From contig OZ038532.1 of NCBI GenBank assembly GCA_964036665.1, positions 7,812,001 through 7,876,000 of the forward strand: a stretch of DNA of 64,000 nt, read 5' to 3'. The position numbers and the translations under genes are program-made. Origin of the DNA: Gordius sp. MW1 (Eukaryota > Nematomorpha > Gordioida > Gordea > Gordiidae). Shown here piece by piece: positions 46,525 through 57,893 of this stretch (positions are counted from its first letter, which is position 1; the number at the start of each line of letters is the position of its first letter). Under the pieces are notes generated by a model. That model was not told where the DNA came from and searched no databases. It saw only the letters and a list, made by a program, of their open reading frames with translations.

Positions 46525-47381
46525 TTGCCTAAATTCTCTATTATACCTTCAAATGTATATGCAATTATAAAACAATTTCCCCACGTCTTTTGCGAAAAAT
46601 TAGGAAAAGTAAAAGATTTCAAAGTGACGCTCGAAATCAATGATAACGCGATGCCAAAAATGTTTGCAGCAAGAAGAGTACCGTTTCCACTACGACAAGC
46701 TGTAGAAGATGAACTACAACGGCTACTTAACGAAGACGTCATTGAAAAAGTTAATCCTACTTTAAAGCTGATTAAATGGGCTACGCCAACGGTAAATGTT
46801 AAGAAGAAAACAGGGCAGGTGCGTATATGTGGTGATTTTCGTTTAACCATAAATCAACACTTGGCTAAAGATCAGGATATTTTACCGACTTTCAGCGACG
46901 TGGCCGAAAGAATAGCCGGAGATAAAAAATTTTCTATCATTGATCTCAAGGATGCTTTTTTACAGCTTGAACTTGATGAGAAATCAAGATATTTAAACAT
47001 ATCAACGCATATAGGATATTTTCGTTATAAGAGATTACCGTTTGGGCTTACAACAGCGCCGATTATCTTTCATAGGTTTATGAGACAATTGTTAATAAGA
47101 TACCCGGAGTGAGCGCCTTTATGGACGATGTTATAATTAGCGGTAAAAACGAAAAGGATCACTTAAACAAATTAGTAACAGTATTAAATCTCTTTCAAAC
47201 TGTTGGTTTAACAACATCTCAAACAAAAATGCAACTATTTAAAAAGTCTATCAAATACTTAGGACATATAATTAATAGTGAAGGTATAACAGCGAGTGAG
47301 GATAAGGTTCTAAAGATTAAAAGTTTTAAAACACCAGAAAACAAAAAGGAACTTCGTTCTTTCCTTGGGTTGGTAATTTAG
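46525..47381 (+). pseudogene. Reverse transcriptase of the Ty3/gypsy element, two frames
   Basis: The first frame (46525-47112) holds RVPFPLRQAVEDEL, RICGDFRLTIN, FSIIDLKDAFLQLEL and YKRLPFGLTTAP. A one-base shift just before 47105 moves the catalytic box AFMDDVII and the connection KYLGHIINSEG into the next frame (47109-47381). A further shift near 47380 leads into the RNase H region. The core catalytic residues are present but not in one frame. Confidence 0.88.
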
Positions 47382-47385
47382 AAAC

Positions 47386-47959
47386 ATTTATCCCCAAGCT
47401 TCAGATAAATTGCGCTCCTTTATACAAATTAACTTCTATAATTACAAAATGGGTATGGGGCGACTTAGAAAAATTAACTTTTGAAAAAGTTAAAACTATA
47501 ATTTCTAACAGAAAAACTATAGTGCCTTATCAAAAAGAATTGCCTAAAATTTCAATCGACGCGTCAGATTTAGGTCTAGGAGCAGTTATAGCGCATAAGG
47601 TTTCCTCAGGCCAAGAAAAACCTATTCCCTACGCCTCTCGTTCCCTAAATCTCGCTGAGAAAAATTACTCTGTCATCGACAGAGAGGCATCGGCAGCAAT
47701 TTATGCGATAAATAAATTCCATCAGTATATTTATGGTCGTAAATTCACAATTCAGACAGATCACCACCCTCTTATAAATATTTTTGGGACAACCCGGGGT
47801 CTTATTAAAATAACCAATAATAGGTTACTAAGATGGGAAATTAAATTACTTCAATATGATTATGATATAAAATACATCCCAGGGAAATCTAATCAGTGTG
47901 CTGATGCACTTTCTCGATTATGCCCAAAGGATTCACCTCATAATTTAAACATAACATAG
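47386..47959 (+). pseudogene. RNase H domain of the Ty3/gypsy element
   Basis: The Ty3-type RNase H begins near residue SIDASDLGLGAV, with SRSLNLAEKNYSVIDREASA, FTIQTDHHPL and GKSNQCADALSRL, giving the expected Asp-Glu-Asp-Asp acidic set. It degrades the RNA strand during reverse transcription. It is open for its length. Confidence 0.85.
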
Positions 47960-48000
47960 ATAATGATATACGAAGAATTAAATTACAATTAATCGATGAC

Positions 48001-49199
48001 TTGACTTTGAATACAAAAAATATTGTAAAGGAAACAATAAAAGATAATGTACTAAAAGAAGTTATAGAGCAATTTAAAAATAGATGGCAAGGCTCTTCAA
48101 ATAACGAGAACGTACGAAAATACCTACAATTAAGAAATTACATTTTTTCGAAAATAATCTTTTATTTTATAAAGATCGACTTATAATTCCGGAAAAATTA
48201 AGGCCAGATATTCTTAAAATTTTACATGATGGTCATCCGGGAATCGTGGCTATGAAGTCATTAGGGAGATACTATGTGTACTGGAATAATATTGACGTAG
48301 ACATAGAAAAATACGTTAATACTTGTAAATATTGCCAAGAAGAACGACCAAACATTAAAGAGGTCCCCCTATACGCTTGGAACGTTCCTAACAAGCCTTG
48401 GGAACGGGTTCACATAGATCTAGCGGAACCCATCAATAAGAAGTATTGGTTAGTTTGCATTGATGCTTTTACAAAATGGCCCGAAGTAATGGTGCTGGGC
48501 GAGATAAACTCAACAAAAATTATCCAAAATGTAAGTACAATATTTGCGCGTTTTGGTTTACCTAGATATATTGTCACTGTCAGTGACAATGGCCCGCAAT
48601 TTAAATCTACAGAATTCAAATTTTTTTGTAAAAACAATGGCATAGTTCAATTTACGGGACCGCCCTAACACCCCAAATCTAATGGTTTAGCCGAGAGATA
48701 TATTAGAACTATTAAAAGTAAGTTCTATGCGAATAAAAAGTCGGGGGTTAATGACTCGTTAAACTTACTACAAGTATTAATGAGCATGCGTAGTAGTTAA
48801 AACGTGACTACAGGTATTAGCCCGGCTGAGGCGATGTTCAATTGCAGGATTCGTACGACGCTAGACCAGCTCAGAAGAACGACTCGCGACAAGGTTGAAG
48901 AATCGATCTGGAAACAAAAGTACTATAAAAACCGATGGACCCAAGAAAGATTCTTCGAACCCGAGCAGCAGGTGTGGGTACATAATGACACAAGTCCGGG
49001 ATGGCGGGAAGGACTTGTAGAAGCACGAACAAGTTCGACTACGTATGACGTTAACATAGACGGAAATACAAGAAGGAAACACGGAGATCAGTTACGGGAA
49101 AGAACAACGATTGACCAAGGTGCGGTGTCCGAGCGAAACATTCTAGAACACAAAAGGGTATCCAAACCACCTGATCGATACGATGTAGGGCAACTTTAA
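48001..49199 (+). pseudogene. Integrase of the Ty3/gypsy element, stop codons and a shift
   Basis: A zinc-binding HHCC region is readable around HDGHPG and CKYCQEER (48220-48350). The core carries the first two catalytic Asp in HIDLAEP and VSDNGPQFKS. An in-frame TAA at 48666-48668 falls just before the SNGLAERYIR segment with the catalytic Glu, and a second TAA lies at 48798-48800. A C-terminal domain with VWVHNDTSPGWREGLVEA runs to 49199. A frame shift precedes 48246. Not functional as it stands. Confidence 0.85.
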
Positions 49200-49211
49200 A
49201 AGGGGGAGTAA

Positions 49212-49369
49212 TGTAATGTATGCAAATACTATCTTGACCTTGAGCGTTCGAATTAAAATGTAATGTTAATTGATTGTTAATTGGTTGTCTATTTAAACGT
49301 GTTATTTTACCATCAGCCACCTTTTGTTTTGTTTCTTATATGTTACCTAATAAACCGGATATTTTATAG
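49212..49369 (+). repeat. 3' LTR of the Ty3/gypsy element
   Basis: Begins TGTAATGTATGCAAATACTA and ends GGATATTTTATA(G). Five point differences and a 4-5-nt indel separate it from the 5' LTR. The last base is shared ambiguously with the target. Confidence 0.9.
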
Positions 49370-50459
49370 TGACCAACGAAAAAAATGACAATTGGTCAAA
49401 GTGTGAATCGAAATTTTTTATTTCGTTTTTTTCGTCTCTTATGTATTTATATCCTTTTTGACCGTGTCCTGGCTACTGACCAATGAAAAAATGACCATTG
49501 GCCAAATTGTGATTCGAAATTTTTTTTTTGTTTCTTCGCTTTTTGTTGTCCGTCCGTCCAACATGTATCTTAAGTTCGAATCCCGGAAAGGACAAAAAAT
49601 TGTTTTAATTAAATGGAAAATTTGTATAAATAATTAACTAATCATTTTGCATTTAATACCCCCTATAGACATTCTCGCTTCTTCCCACCTTTCTCGCCCA
49701 TAAATTGCATAGCAAATATGCTATGTTTATACGGAGTATGAGTTTCGTTCCCCCTTCCCTCCTGCACCTCCCTCCCCCTTCCCCGCCTTCCCTTTCCACC
49801 CTCTCCCCTTCCCACCAGGGCCGAAGGCCTGGTTTCATATATTGTTCAAAATTGCATTAATTGAAGGTACAATTTTAATATACATTAAATTATAGCGAAA
49901 ATACAGAAACTTGTTACGCTGATATCAAATCAAATCGTTTTTTTCACGGATTTATCTTAACGGTGGAGATGGCACACCCCCTCCCCCTAAAACTTTATTT
50001 CAATTTCTTTCAAAGTCAATTTGTCAATTCGAAAATTTGACATAATATAAAAGAAATACATAATATATATAAAACTCGGGGCTTCGGCCCTCGTGGGAAG
50101 GGGAGTAGGGGAAGGGGAGTAGGGGAAGGGGAGAAGGGGAAGGCGGGGCGACTCATTTATACTCCGTATAAACGTAGCATATTTGCTATGCAATTTATGG
50201 GCGAGAAAGGTAGGAAGGGGCGAGAATGCCTATAGGGGGGTATTAAATGCAAAATAATTAGTTATAGACTCTTGTAGGGGAGGGCATAGGGTAATTATCA
50301 ATGTTAACCATTTCAAAAACGAAAAAAAATTTCGATTTATTTGGCCAATGGTCATTTTTTCCATTGGTCAGTAGCCTGCGGACGATCAAAAAGTCATATT
50401 ATCAATGATATTAACAAGAACAAAATATTAATTTAATTTAAAAAAAAATAAAAATTTTG

Positions 50460-50545
50460 CCATCTCCCGAGATTGAACCCGGAATATCCAGGTCACCCTG
50501 TTTACGTGCGCTATAACCCGTCACACCATGCTGGTATTAAAATAG
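50460..50545 (-). repeat. tRNA-like segment within copy 3
   Basis: The minus strand reads GGTGTGACGGGTTATAGCGC, then GTGACCTGGATATTCC and GGGTTCAATCTCGGGAGA. The B-box-like GGTTCAATCTC is close to consensus; the A box deviates at one key base. Not a functional tRNA as far as I can fold it. The same arrangement appears at 52785-52715. Confidence 0.4.
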
Positions 50546-51254
50546 TAGAAGTTATTATGTTATTTATATAGATAATGAAATAATAAAGTTCTGTTTTATG
50601 TTTAGAAAATCAATATATTTCATCGGTCAGTAGCCAGCGGACGGTCAAAAAGTCAAATTATCAATGGTTAACAAGAACATAATATAAATTTAATTTTATA
50701 GAAAAAAAATTAAAATAAAAATTCCTTTTAGTTTTAAAAAAAGGCTAAATTCTGAAACTACCCGCCCGATTCGCTCGAAACTTTACCCGTAGGTGCCCAG
50801 GGCGGCCAGGGGTAAAATAGCTTTTTCAGATTCCTAAAATACCTTTTCGTTTTAAAAATATCGGACATTTCCCGGCCACACGTGCGGTGTAATATCTATA
50901 ACACGTAGAAAATTTTATTAATTATATAAACTTACGCGCGCCATCTAATAAAGTACAATTCGTGTTTTAAATAGTTTAATAGTAGATTGAATTTAATTAG
51001 AAAGAACGGGCTATGATTATACCTTTGAAGGAGGTTTCGAATTTTGTGTTAGTTTCTATCAATATAATGTATCGTAAACTAGAACCTAATACCTATATTT
51101 TTTTAACTATTACTTTTTAGGTTTTCTATGAAATCACAATCTAATTAAATGAAATATATTAACCCAATAAAAAAATATATATGCATTTATAAGGTTAAAA
51201 ATATATATTACATAGTTGGCTGTCTGTTAGTCCATCTATAATAAATTTTTAGGT

Positions 51255-52050
51255 TATATATAAAATTTGGCCAATGGTCATTTTTTTCATTGGTCAGTAC
51301 CAACAGATACTCTATAAGTCAATGATAGCCAAAAAAAAAGAAAAAAAATTTTTTTGATGCTCACTTTGGCCAATGTTCATTTTTTTTCATTGGTCAGCAG
51401 CCAGCGGACGGCCAAAAAGTCATATTATCAATGGTATTAACAGGAACAATCATAAGAGTCAAAAAAAACGGAAAAAAAATTTCGATTCACAATTTGGCCA
51501 ATGGTCATTTTTTTCCATTGGTCGGCAGCCAGGACACGGTAAAAGTGGATATAAATTCATAAGAGTCAAAAAAAAACGAAAAAAAAATTTTCGAATCACA
51601 TTTTGGCCAATGGTCATTTTTTTCCATTGGTCAGCAGCCAGGAAACGGTAAAAGTGGATATAAATTCATAATACTCAAAAAAAAACAAAAAAAAATTTCG
51701 AATCACGTTTTGGCCAATGGTCATTTTTTTCCATTGGTCAGCAGCCAGGACACGGTACAAGTGGATATAAATTCATAATAGTCAAAAAAAAAACGAGAAA
51801 AAAAAATTTCGAATCACATTTTAGCCAATGGTCATTTTTTTCCATTGGTCAGCAGCCAACGGACGGCCAAAAAGTCACAATAGCAATGGTAGTAACAGGA
51901 ACAATCATAATAGTCAAAAAAAACGAAAAAAATAATTTCGATACACATTTTGGCCAATGGTCATTTTTTTCATTGGTCAGCAGCCAGCGGACGGCCAAAA
52001 AGTCTTATTATCAATGGTAGTAACAAGAACAATCATAAGAGTCAAAAAAC
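51255..52050 (-). repeat. Tandem hairpin units, array A
   Basis: About seven units of 110-125 bp, each with TGGCCAATGG, a T-rich spacer and CCATTGGTCA, forming a 10-bp stem with one G-T pair. Two alternating spacer types follow: one with GACGGCCAAAAAGTCATA and AGTAACAGGAACAATC, the other with GGACACGGTAAAAGTGGATA and AAATTCATAA. Confidence 0.85.
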
Positions 52051-52714
52051 ACTCCGGGATTAGAACCCACAAACTAGTTAAATTAATTAAAATTAAAAGT
52101 AAACAGCGTGAGAAGACATTTCATGCGTGACAAGACATTCGGTGCAAGACACCGAAGAGCGTGAAATATATAGATAATGAAACATAGACCATTGTAGGGG
52201 AGGGCATAGGGTAATTATCAATGTTAACCAATTCAAAAACTTAAAAAAAATTTCGATTTATACTTTGGCCAATGGTCCTTTTTTTCATTGGTCAGTAGCC
52301 AGCGGACGGCCAAAAGGTCACATTATCAATGGTATTAACAAGAACAATATATTAATTTAATTTAAAAAATAAATAAAAATTTTGCCCTCTCCGGGATTCG
52401 AACCCACATTAGTATAGGCATAGGGTTTGGTAAGGGGCACAGGGACCCATATCAGTAAAGGCATAGGCTTTGGTAAGGGGCACAGGGATCCATATCAGTA
52501 GAGGCGTAGGCCCTTGTAGGAAAGGGCATAGAGTAATTATCAATGTTAACCTATTCAAAGACGAAAAAATACCATAAATTGCATATAGCAATTAAAAATT
52601 TCGCTTTATTTGGCCAATGGTCATTTTTTCATTGGTCAGTAGCCAGCGGATGGTCAAAAATTCTATTAACAAGAACAAAATATTAATTTAATTTAAAAAA
52701 AATTAAAAAAAAAT

Positions 52715-52785
52715 TCGTCCTCTCCCTGGCTTGAACCCGGGATATCCAGGTCACAAAGCTGGCGCCAATAACTTGGTGGACGGAC
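52715..52785 (-). repeat. tRNA-like segment near the 5' end of copy 3
   Basis: The minus strand reads GGCGCCAGCTTTGTGACCTG, GATATCCCGGGTTCAAGCC and AGGGAGAGG. CCAG and CTGG could form an anticodon stem, and GGTTCAAGCC is B-box-like. It may be the ancestral tRNA-derived part of the family, worn down to the T-arm in other copies. Confidence 0.45.
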
Positions 52786-52870
52786 GACGGACGACGGACG
52801 GACAACGAATGGACAACCAAAAACGAGCCCATAAATTGCATAGCAATTAAAACAAAATGCGTCAAATAAT

Positions 52871-55448
52871 AAAAACTCGGGCCTTCGGCCCTCGTGGGAA
52901 GGGGGAGAAGGGAAGGGAAGAGGGGAAGGGAAGGGGGGACGACTCATCTGTACTTCGTATAAATATATCATATTTGCTATGCAATTTATGGGCGAGAAAG
53001 GTGGGAAGGGGCGAGAATGCCTATAGGGGGTAATAAATGCCTAATGATTAATTAATCATTTATACAAATTTTCCATTTGTAGGCAAAATGTAATATAGGC
53101 AAAATGTAATAAAGGCAAGGGTTAGGGTGAGATTTAGTGTTTGCATCTAGTTGCGTATTACATTAGTTTTTATGGCCTTTAGTGATTATGGGTCTAACAA
53201 ACATTATATTATAAAACATCACAATGTTAAGAATTTGCAGAATTGATGGGAGAAATTTTTTGTTGAATTTGAACAATTTTTAATTAAAAAAATCAAAAAT
53301 TTGGCTAATGGTCATTTTTTCTCCATTGGTCAGTACCAACGGATACTCTATAAGTCAATGATAGCCAAAAAAAACGGAAAAACAAATTTTGATGCTCACT
53401 TTGGCCAATGGTCATTTTTTTCCATTGGTCAGCAGCCAGCACACGGTAAAAGTGGATATAAATTCATAAAAGTAAAAAAACGAAAAAATAATTTTCGAAT
53501 CACAATTTGGCCAATGGTCATTTTTTCCATTGGTCAGCAGCCAGGACACGGTAAAAGTGGATATAAATTCATATTAGTCAAAAAAAAAAAATATAAAAAA
53601 AAGTTTTCGAATCATATTTTGGCCAATGGTCATTTTATTCCATTGGTCAGCAGCCAGCGGACGGCCAAAAAGTCATAATAGCGATGGTAGGAACAGGAAC
53701 AATCATAATAGTCAAAAAAAACGAAAAAAATAATTTCAATTCACATTTTGGCCAATGGTCATTTTTTTCCATTGGTCAGCAGCCAGGACACGGTAAAAGT
53801 GGATATAAATTCATAATAGTCAAAAAAAACGAAAAAAAAGTTTTCGAATCACATTTTGGCCAATGGTCATTTTATTCCATTGGTCAGCAGCCAGCGGACG
53901 GCCAAAAAGTCATAATAGCAATGGTAGGAACAGGAACAATCATAATAGTAAAAAAAACGAAAAAAATAATTTCGATTCACATTTTGGCCAATGGTCATTT
54001 TTTTCATCGGTCGGGAGCCAGCGGACGGCCAAAAAGTCACCATAGCAATGGTAAGAACAGGAACAATCATAATAGTAAAAAAAACGAAAAAAATAATTTC
54101 GATTCACATTTTGGCCAACGGTCATTTTATTCCATTGGTCAGCAGCCAGCGGACGGCCAAAAAGTCATAATAGCAATGGTAGGAACAGGAACAATCATAA
54201 TAGTCAAAAAAAAAAGAAAAAAATAATTTCGATTCACATTTTGGCCAATGGTCATTTTTTTCCATTGGTCAGCAGCCAGGACACGGTAAAAGTGGATATA
54301 AATTTATAATAGTCAAAAAAAAAGTTTTCGATCACATTGGCCAATGGTCATTTTATTCCATTGGTCAGCAGCCAGCGGACGGCCAAAAAGTCATAATAGC
54401 AATGGTAGGAACAGGAACAATCATAATAGTAATAAAAAACGAAAAAAATAATTTCGATTCACATTTTGGCCAATGGTAATTTTTTTCATCGGTCAGGAGC
54501 CAGCGGACGGCCAAGAAGTCATAATAGCAATGGTAGGAACAGGAACAATCATAATGGTCAAAAAAAACGAAAAAAATAATTTTGATTTACATTTTGGCCA
54601 ATGGTCATTTTTTCCATCGGTCAAGAGCCAGCGGACGGCCAAAAAGTCATAATAGCAATCGTAGTAACAGGAACAATCATAATAGTCAAAAAAAACGAAA
54701 AAATAAACTCGGATTCACATTTTGGCCAATGGTCATTTTTTTCATTGGTCAGCAGCCAGCGGACGGCCAAAAAGTCTTATTATCAATGATAGTAACAAGA
54801 ACAATCATAAGAGTCAAAAAAACTCGGGATTCTAACCCAAAAACTAGTTAAATTGCATAGCAATTAAAAGTAAACAACTTTTATTTATGTTTATTATATA
54901 ATAAAATAAAACAATAATAGAACAAGCGGACGGCCAAAAAGTCATATTATCAATGGTAGTAACAGGAAAAATATATTAATTTAATTTAAAAAATAAAAAA
55001 AAATTTGCCCTCTCCGGGAATCGAACCAGCAATTCAGAACGTTCGCCGGGGTTCGAACCCACATTAATAGAGGCATAGGCTTTTGTAGGGGTACAGGGAC
55101 CCATTGTAGTGGAGGGCATAGGGAAATTATAGCAATTAAAATCAATGTTACGCAATTCAAAAACGAATAGATATACTTATGCATTAATTTTAAGTAGCAA
55201 TTAAAACCCGACCCCGCCCGAAAGCGAGGGAGATAGAGATGAGGGGTGGGGCACCTCTTATGCATAAATTTCAAAAATAACACAGCGAGGGAGATAGAGA
55301 TGAGGGGTGGGGCACCTCTTTCTCATGCATTAATTTAAAAAATCGTTAACCTAATATACCCAATGCAAATAGATAGGGAGGGTAACGGACAACGGACGGC
55401 GGACGGACAACCAAAAACGAGCCCATAAATTGCATAGCAATTAATAAT
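52871..55448 (-). mobile_element. Composite Helentron/HINE-like repeat, copy 4
   Basis: On the minus strand it begins ATTATTAATTGCTATGCAAT at 55448, with GTCCGTCCG strings, GTTCGAACCCCGGCG and GGTTCGATTCCCGGAGAGGG (about 55070-55000), then about 13 hairpin units (54800-53280), the pyrimidine-rich module (53079-52871) and GGGCC-GAA-GGCCC before GAGTTTT. It is head-to-tail with copy 3, only 20 bp apart. Confidence 0.78.
53280..54800 (-). repeat. Tandem hairpin units, array B
   Basis: About 13 units of 100-130 bp with the same TGGCCAATGG/CCATTGGTCA hairpin and the same two spacer types as array A. Several adjacent units are nearly identical over their length, which suggests recent expansion. 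Apparent open frames of up to 180 codons here are repeats of a few peptides (for example FHWSAASGRPKSH) and arise from unit lengths, not coding. Confidence 0.85.
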
Positions 55449-55464
55449 CTATTACAATCTATGA

Positions 55465-55530
55465 TTATAATATAAAATCCTCGAGGGGATCTTCCAAAGG
55501 CCAAGAATCCGGGAACGGTTTAAAATTATA
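55465..55530. repeat. Flank block shared with 3035-3095 in inverse orientation
   Basis: GGGGATCTTCCAAAGGCCAA, GAATCCGGGAACGG and TTTAAAATT are close to the complement of 3035-3090. Both lie next to a composite-repeat terminus. Confidence 0.5.
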
Positions 55531-56776
55531 TATATGGTGCTAGATCTCCTTTCAAAATGATAAATTATTAAATAATGAAAAATCAGAAATAGACTAACCT
55601 GAATAATTTGATTTATTTAAATTTGCAGAAAACCTTTTTCAGAAACCTTATGACGCAAAATTTTAAAAGCTTTATTTGGCATACAAATTGTTACAGTAGT
55701 TAAAAAACCCGTAGAATAAAAAATGAACCATATTTTTATTTAATTTTTTTTATAGAATAATTTTTCAACGGGAAAGCATTAAAAATGTTTGCGACCGACC
55801 TATCCTTAAAAAATTAAATTGGTGTAATAACACTGTAAATTCATTAGCGCTTTTATTTATAAATATAAATAAAGCTTTGCTTTACAAATCCGAAAGAATT
55901 GCTAAGCTTTAAACTGGGCTACATTTACTTTTGCTAATTTAATTCACTTTCAAAGTCATATAAAATCATGGTATGCACTTCTTTGTGAAATTGACAAATT
56001 TGCAATTAAAATACACTTCTGTATTAATAAAGGTGCAACAAATTTAGTAAACTCCGTCAAATAAAATGTAGAGAAATTAATAATGCGCCTTACTAACTTA
56101 AAATTTAAGATGAATTATTCATTTTACTCGCAACTTATTTTACTATTCCTGGAAATAGTATTTTTTATATTTCTTTAGGTCCTCCCCCAAAAAGGGAGGA
56201 CTGAATTAATTATCAAATTTTTTAAGACTACTATTACTAGAATTTATTAACACTACCACTAAGACTTTATTAACACTAAAGAATTTCTACCCACTATTCG
56301 TTTTACAATTCGGTTTAAATAGTAATAACAATAATGATGTATGATGTAGGATGTTGATAACAAATAAAATGGTAGCGTACAACAATAATACATAGATATA
56401 GACATCATTGGTGAGGGGCGTAAATAAAGATGGCGCTAAATAAATATGGCGCATCGTAAACATAAACAACGCCGCTAACAACTAACAATTAACGAAATTA
56501 ACAACCATCATCGGAGAGGGGAATTGAAGATGTAGTAAGTATGAAGGTGGTAAGCAATACAATGGGGGGGGGCTTTAGAAGAATCAAACTAACACGAGAT
56601 CACCGTGACCTTGGATGGGGTATTTTTTTACGACCATTTATAAAATCTATTTTTAACTCTCCCTAAGAGAAAGAAGGGTAATTAAAACTGGAAAAGGAGG
56701 GAATCTAAAACAAAGCGCCTCCAACTGGATCAAACTAAAAATTAAGGGGAGAAAGGGGGGAAAACAGGGAGTAGTG
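55531..56776. other. AT-rich intergenic sequence
   Basis: No gene or complete element is supported. A short G8 run at about 56567 is present. Confidence 0.4.
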
Positions 56777-57522
56777 CAGAGGTCAGATTTGTTAGAAATT
56801 TTCTGCCCGAACCCGGCCCGGTTCAATTCTCTAACCTCATTGCCCGCCCGAGCCCGCCCGAACCCTTCTAATGTCCGCTTGAGCCCGCCCGAAACATTAA
56901 TGCTGCCCGAAATGCCCGGCCCGAATTATTAAATTTGCCTGTTAGGCCCGAAATTTTGCGACCTAAAATTCTTTTAATATTTAAAAGTCGAATGATTTTT
57001 TCAAATGAAACTTTTGTACTTTAATTTTAATCCTAATTGGTCAAAAAAACGTAGTATTTGGTCTTTCTAAAATATTTGAGCTTAGCGATAGCGATGAGAG
57101 ATAAGGGAATAATAAAGGCGAATTTGGAGAAGCCTTGTTAAATCATTTGTTAAAAAATTAAATGATATTAGAATGAAATTTAACACTTTCAGGCGTTGTA
57201 TCAATTTGGGCGTGACGATTTTGTACTAGTATAGACGGCACATGCGAATTACGAACAATGAAAGGGCTGCATAAATATAAATATTTTAATCCTTTCCATA
57301 ACCTAGCTATGGACTTGATGGAAATAAAGGGGTTATGGCAAAAATTGTAAAAATAACTTGGGGACGGATGGCGATTTTTTAGCATTTTCATATGCAATTT
57401 AATGAAAAGTAACAAAAAAATACACTATCTAAAAACTCATTAAGCCCGAATTGCCCGAATCCTATCTTCTTCGTGCCCGCCCGAGCCGGCCCGAAAAAAA
57501 AATTTAGGACATCTGATCTCTG
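56777..57522. mobile_element. 746-bp hAT-like MITE, sister of the 28.2-kb element
   Basis: CAGAGGTCAGATTTGTTAGA at the left and CATCTGATCTCTG at the right are inverted. GTAGTG directly abuts both ends (56771-56776, 57523-57528). Subterminal GCCCGAACCCGGCCCG and TGCCCGAATCC arrays match 28206-28612. An 85-codon reverse frame inside shows no domain. Confidence 0.8.
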
Positions 57523-57607
57523 GTAGTGATACCACACTTACCCCTTTTCCCAAAATTAACTCTACCCTTGTGGACCACTCGTGAGGGTTAAAGCCGCCAT
57601 GAGGTCC

Positions 57608-57885
57608 TGTCCGAGAAATAGTCAAGGGTTGGTGTAATATATATGTCGAGGGGAGGGGCATAGGTTGAGGGAATGTCTGAGGCGCGTAGGAACATGACTA
57701 GAAAGGTGTGGAACATTATTTTTGCATCCTTTAATTGGATTTTCATTTTGTGCATAAAAATATATACATTCGTTCTTATTAGTATTATAAGATAAGTATT
57801 TTTTTTACATATATCATATATTTTTTGCTTATTACGTTTGATAGGGCGTTTTATCATTAACCAGCCCTTGACTATTTCTCGGACA
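57608..57885. mobile_element. 278-bp MITE with TGTCCGAGAAATAG termini
   Basis: TGTCCGAGAAATAGTCAAGG at 57608 is mirrored exactly by CCTTGACTATTTCTCGGACA ending 57885. Eight-base flanks TGAGGTCC and TGACGTCA match at six positions. Interior is AT-rich and non-coding. Confidence 0.8.
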
Positions 57886-57893
57886 TGACGTCA

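Larger units (their letters stand above)
45250..49369 (+). mobile_element. Ty3/gypsy LTR retrotransposon, decayed, 4-bp target duplication
   Basis: Two LTRs of about 160 bp bound a gag-pol region in the order protease, RT, RNase H, integrase. TGAC precedes the 5' LTR (45246-45249) and follows the 3' LTR (49370-49373). TGGCGACGAGGATGGGA directly after the 5' LTR is the primer-binding site, and AAAAGGGGGAGTAA before the 3' LTR is the polypurine tract. By eye the LTRs differ by five substitutions and one short indel, so the insertion is moderately old. The insertion split a hairpin unit of composite-repeat copy 2. Confidence 0.92.
44975..49835 (+). mobile_element. Composite Helentron/HINE-like repeat, copy 2, split by a Ty3/gypsy element
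   Basis: It starts ATTAATTGCTATGCAATTTA with GTCCGTCCG and GGTTCGATACCCGGAGAAGA, carries hairpin units at about 45140-45249 and 49370-49520, then the pyrimidine-rich 3' module (49614-49835) with GCCCATAAATTGCATAGCAA and the GGCCGAAGGCC stem-loop. Without the 4.1-kb retrotransposon the element is about 0.74 kb, the shortest of the four. Confidence 0.75.
50071..52850 (-). mobile_element. Composite Helentron/HINE-like repeat, copy 3
   Basis: On the minus strand it runs from the terminus TTAATTGCTATGCAATTTAT (52850 downwards) with GTCCGTC strings, a tRNA-like segment at 52785-52715, B-box-like GGGTTCGAATCCCGGAGAGG (about 52404-52385), hairpin units to about 51255, further single units at 50620 and 50345, the pyrimidine-rich module (50266-50071) and the terminal stem-loop. 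It lies tail-to-tail with copy 2, 235 bp apart. Confidence 0.75.

Noticed and set aside
50460-50545. A functional tRNA gene
   Set aside because: B-box-like only; A box deviates and no full cloverleaf could be folded by eye.
53301-54226. Long open frames of 125 and 180 codons in the hairpin array
   Set aside because: They are the tandem units translated repeatedly (FHWSAASGRPKSH and similar), open in several frames on both strands; no independent coding signal.
51255-54800. CRISPR-like regular repeats
   Set aside because: Units are 100-130 bp, without short repeats separated by unique spacers, and the sequence is eukaryotic; it is a VNTR.
40679-55448. A single 14.8-kb foldback element
   Set aside because: The outermost termini are inverted, but each of four internal units has its own 5' and 3' end; separate insertions explain the pattern better, and no duplication flanks the whole block.
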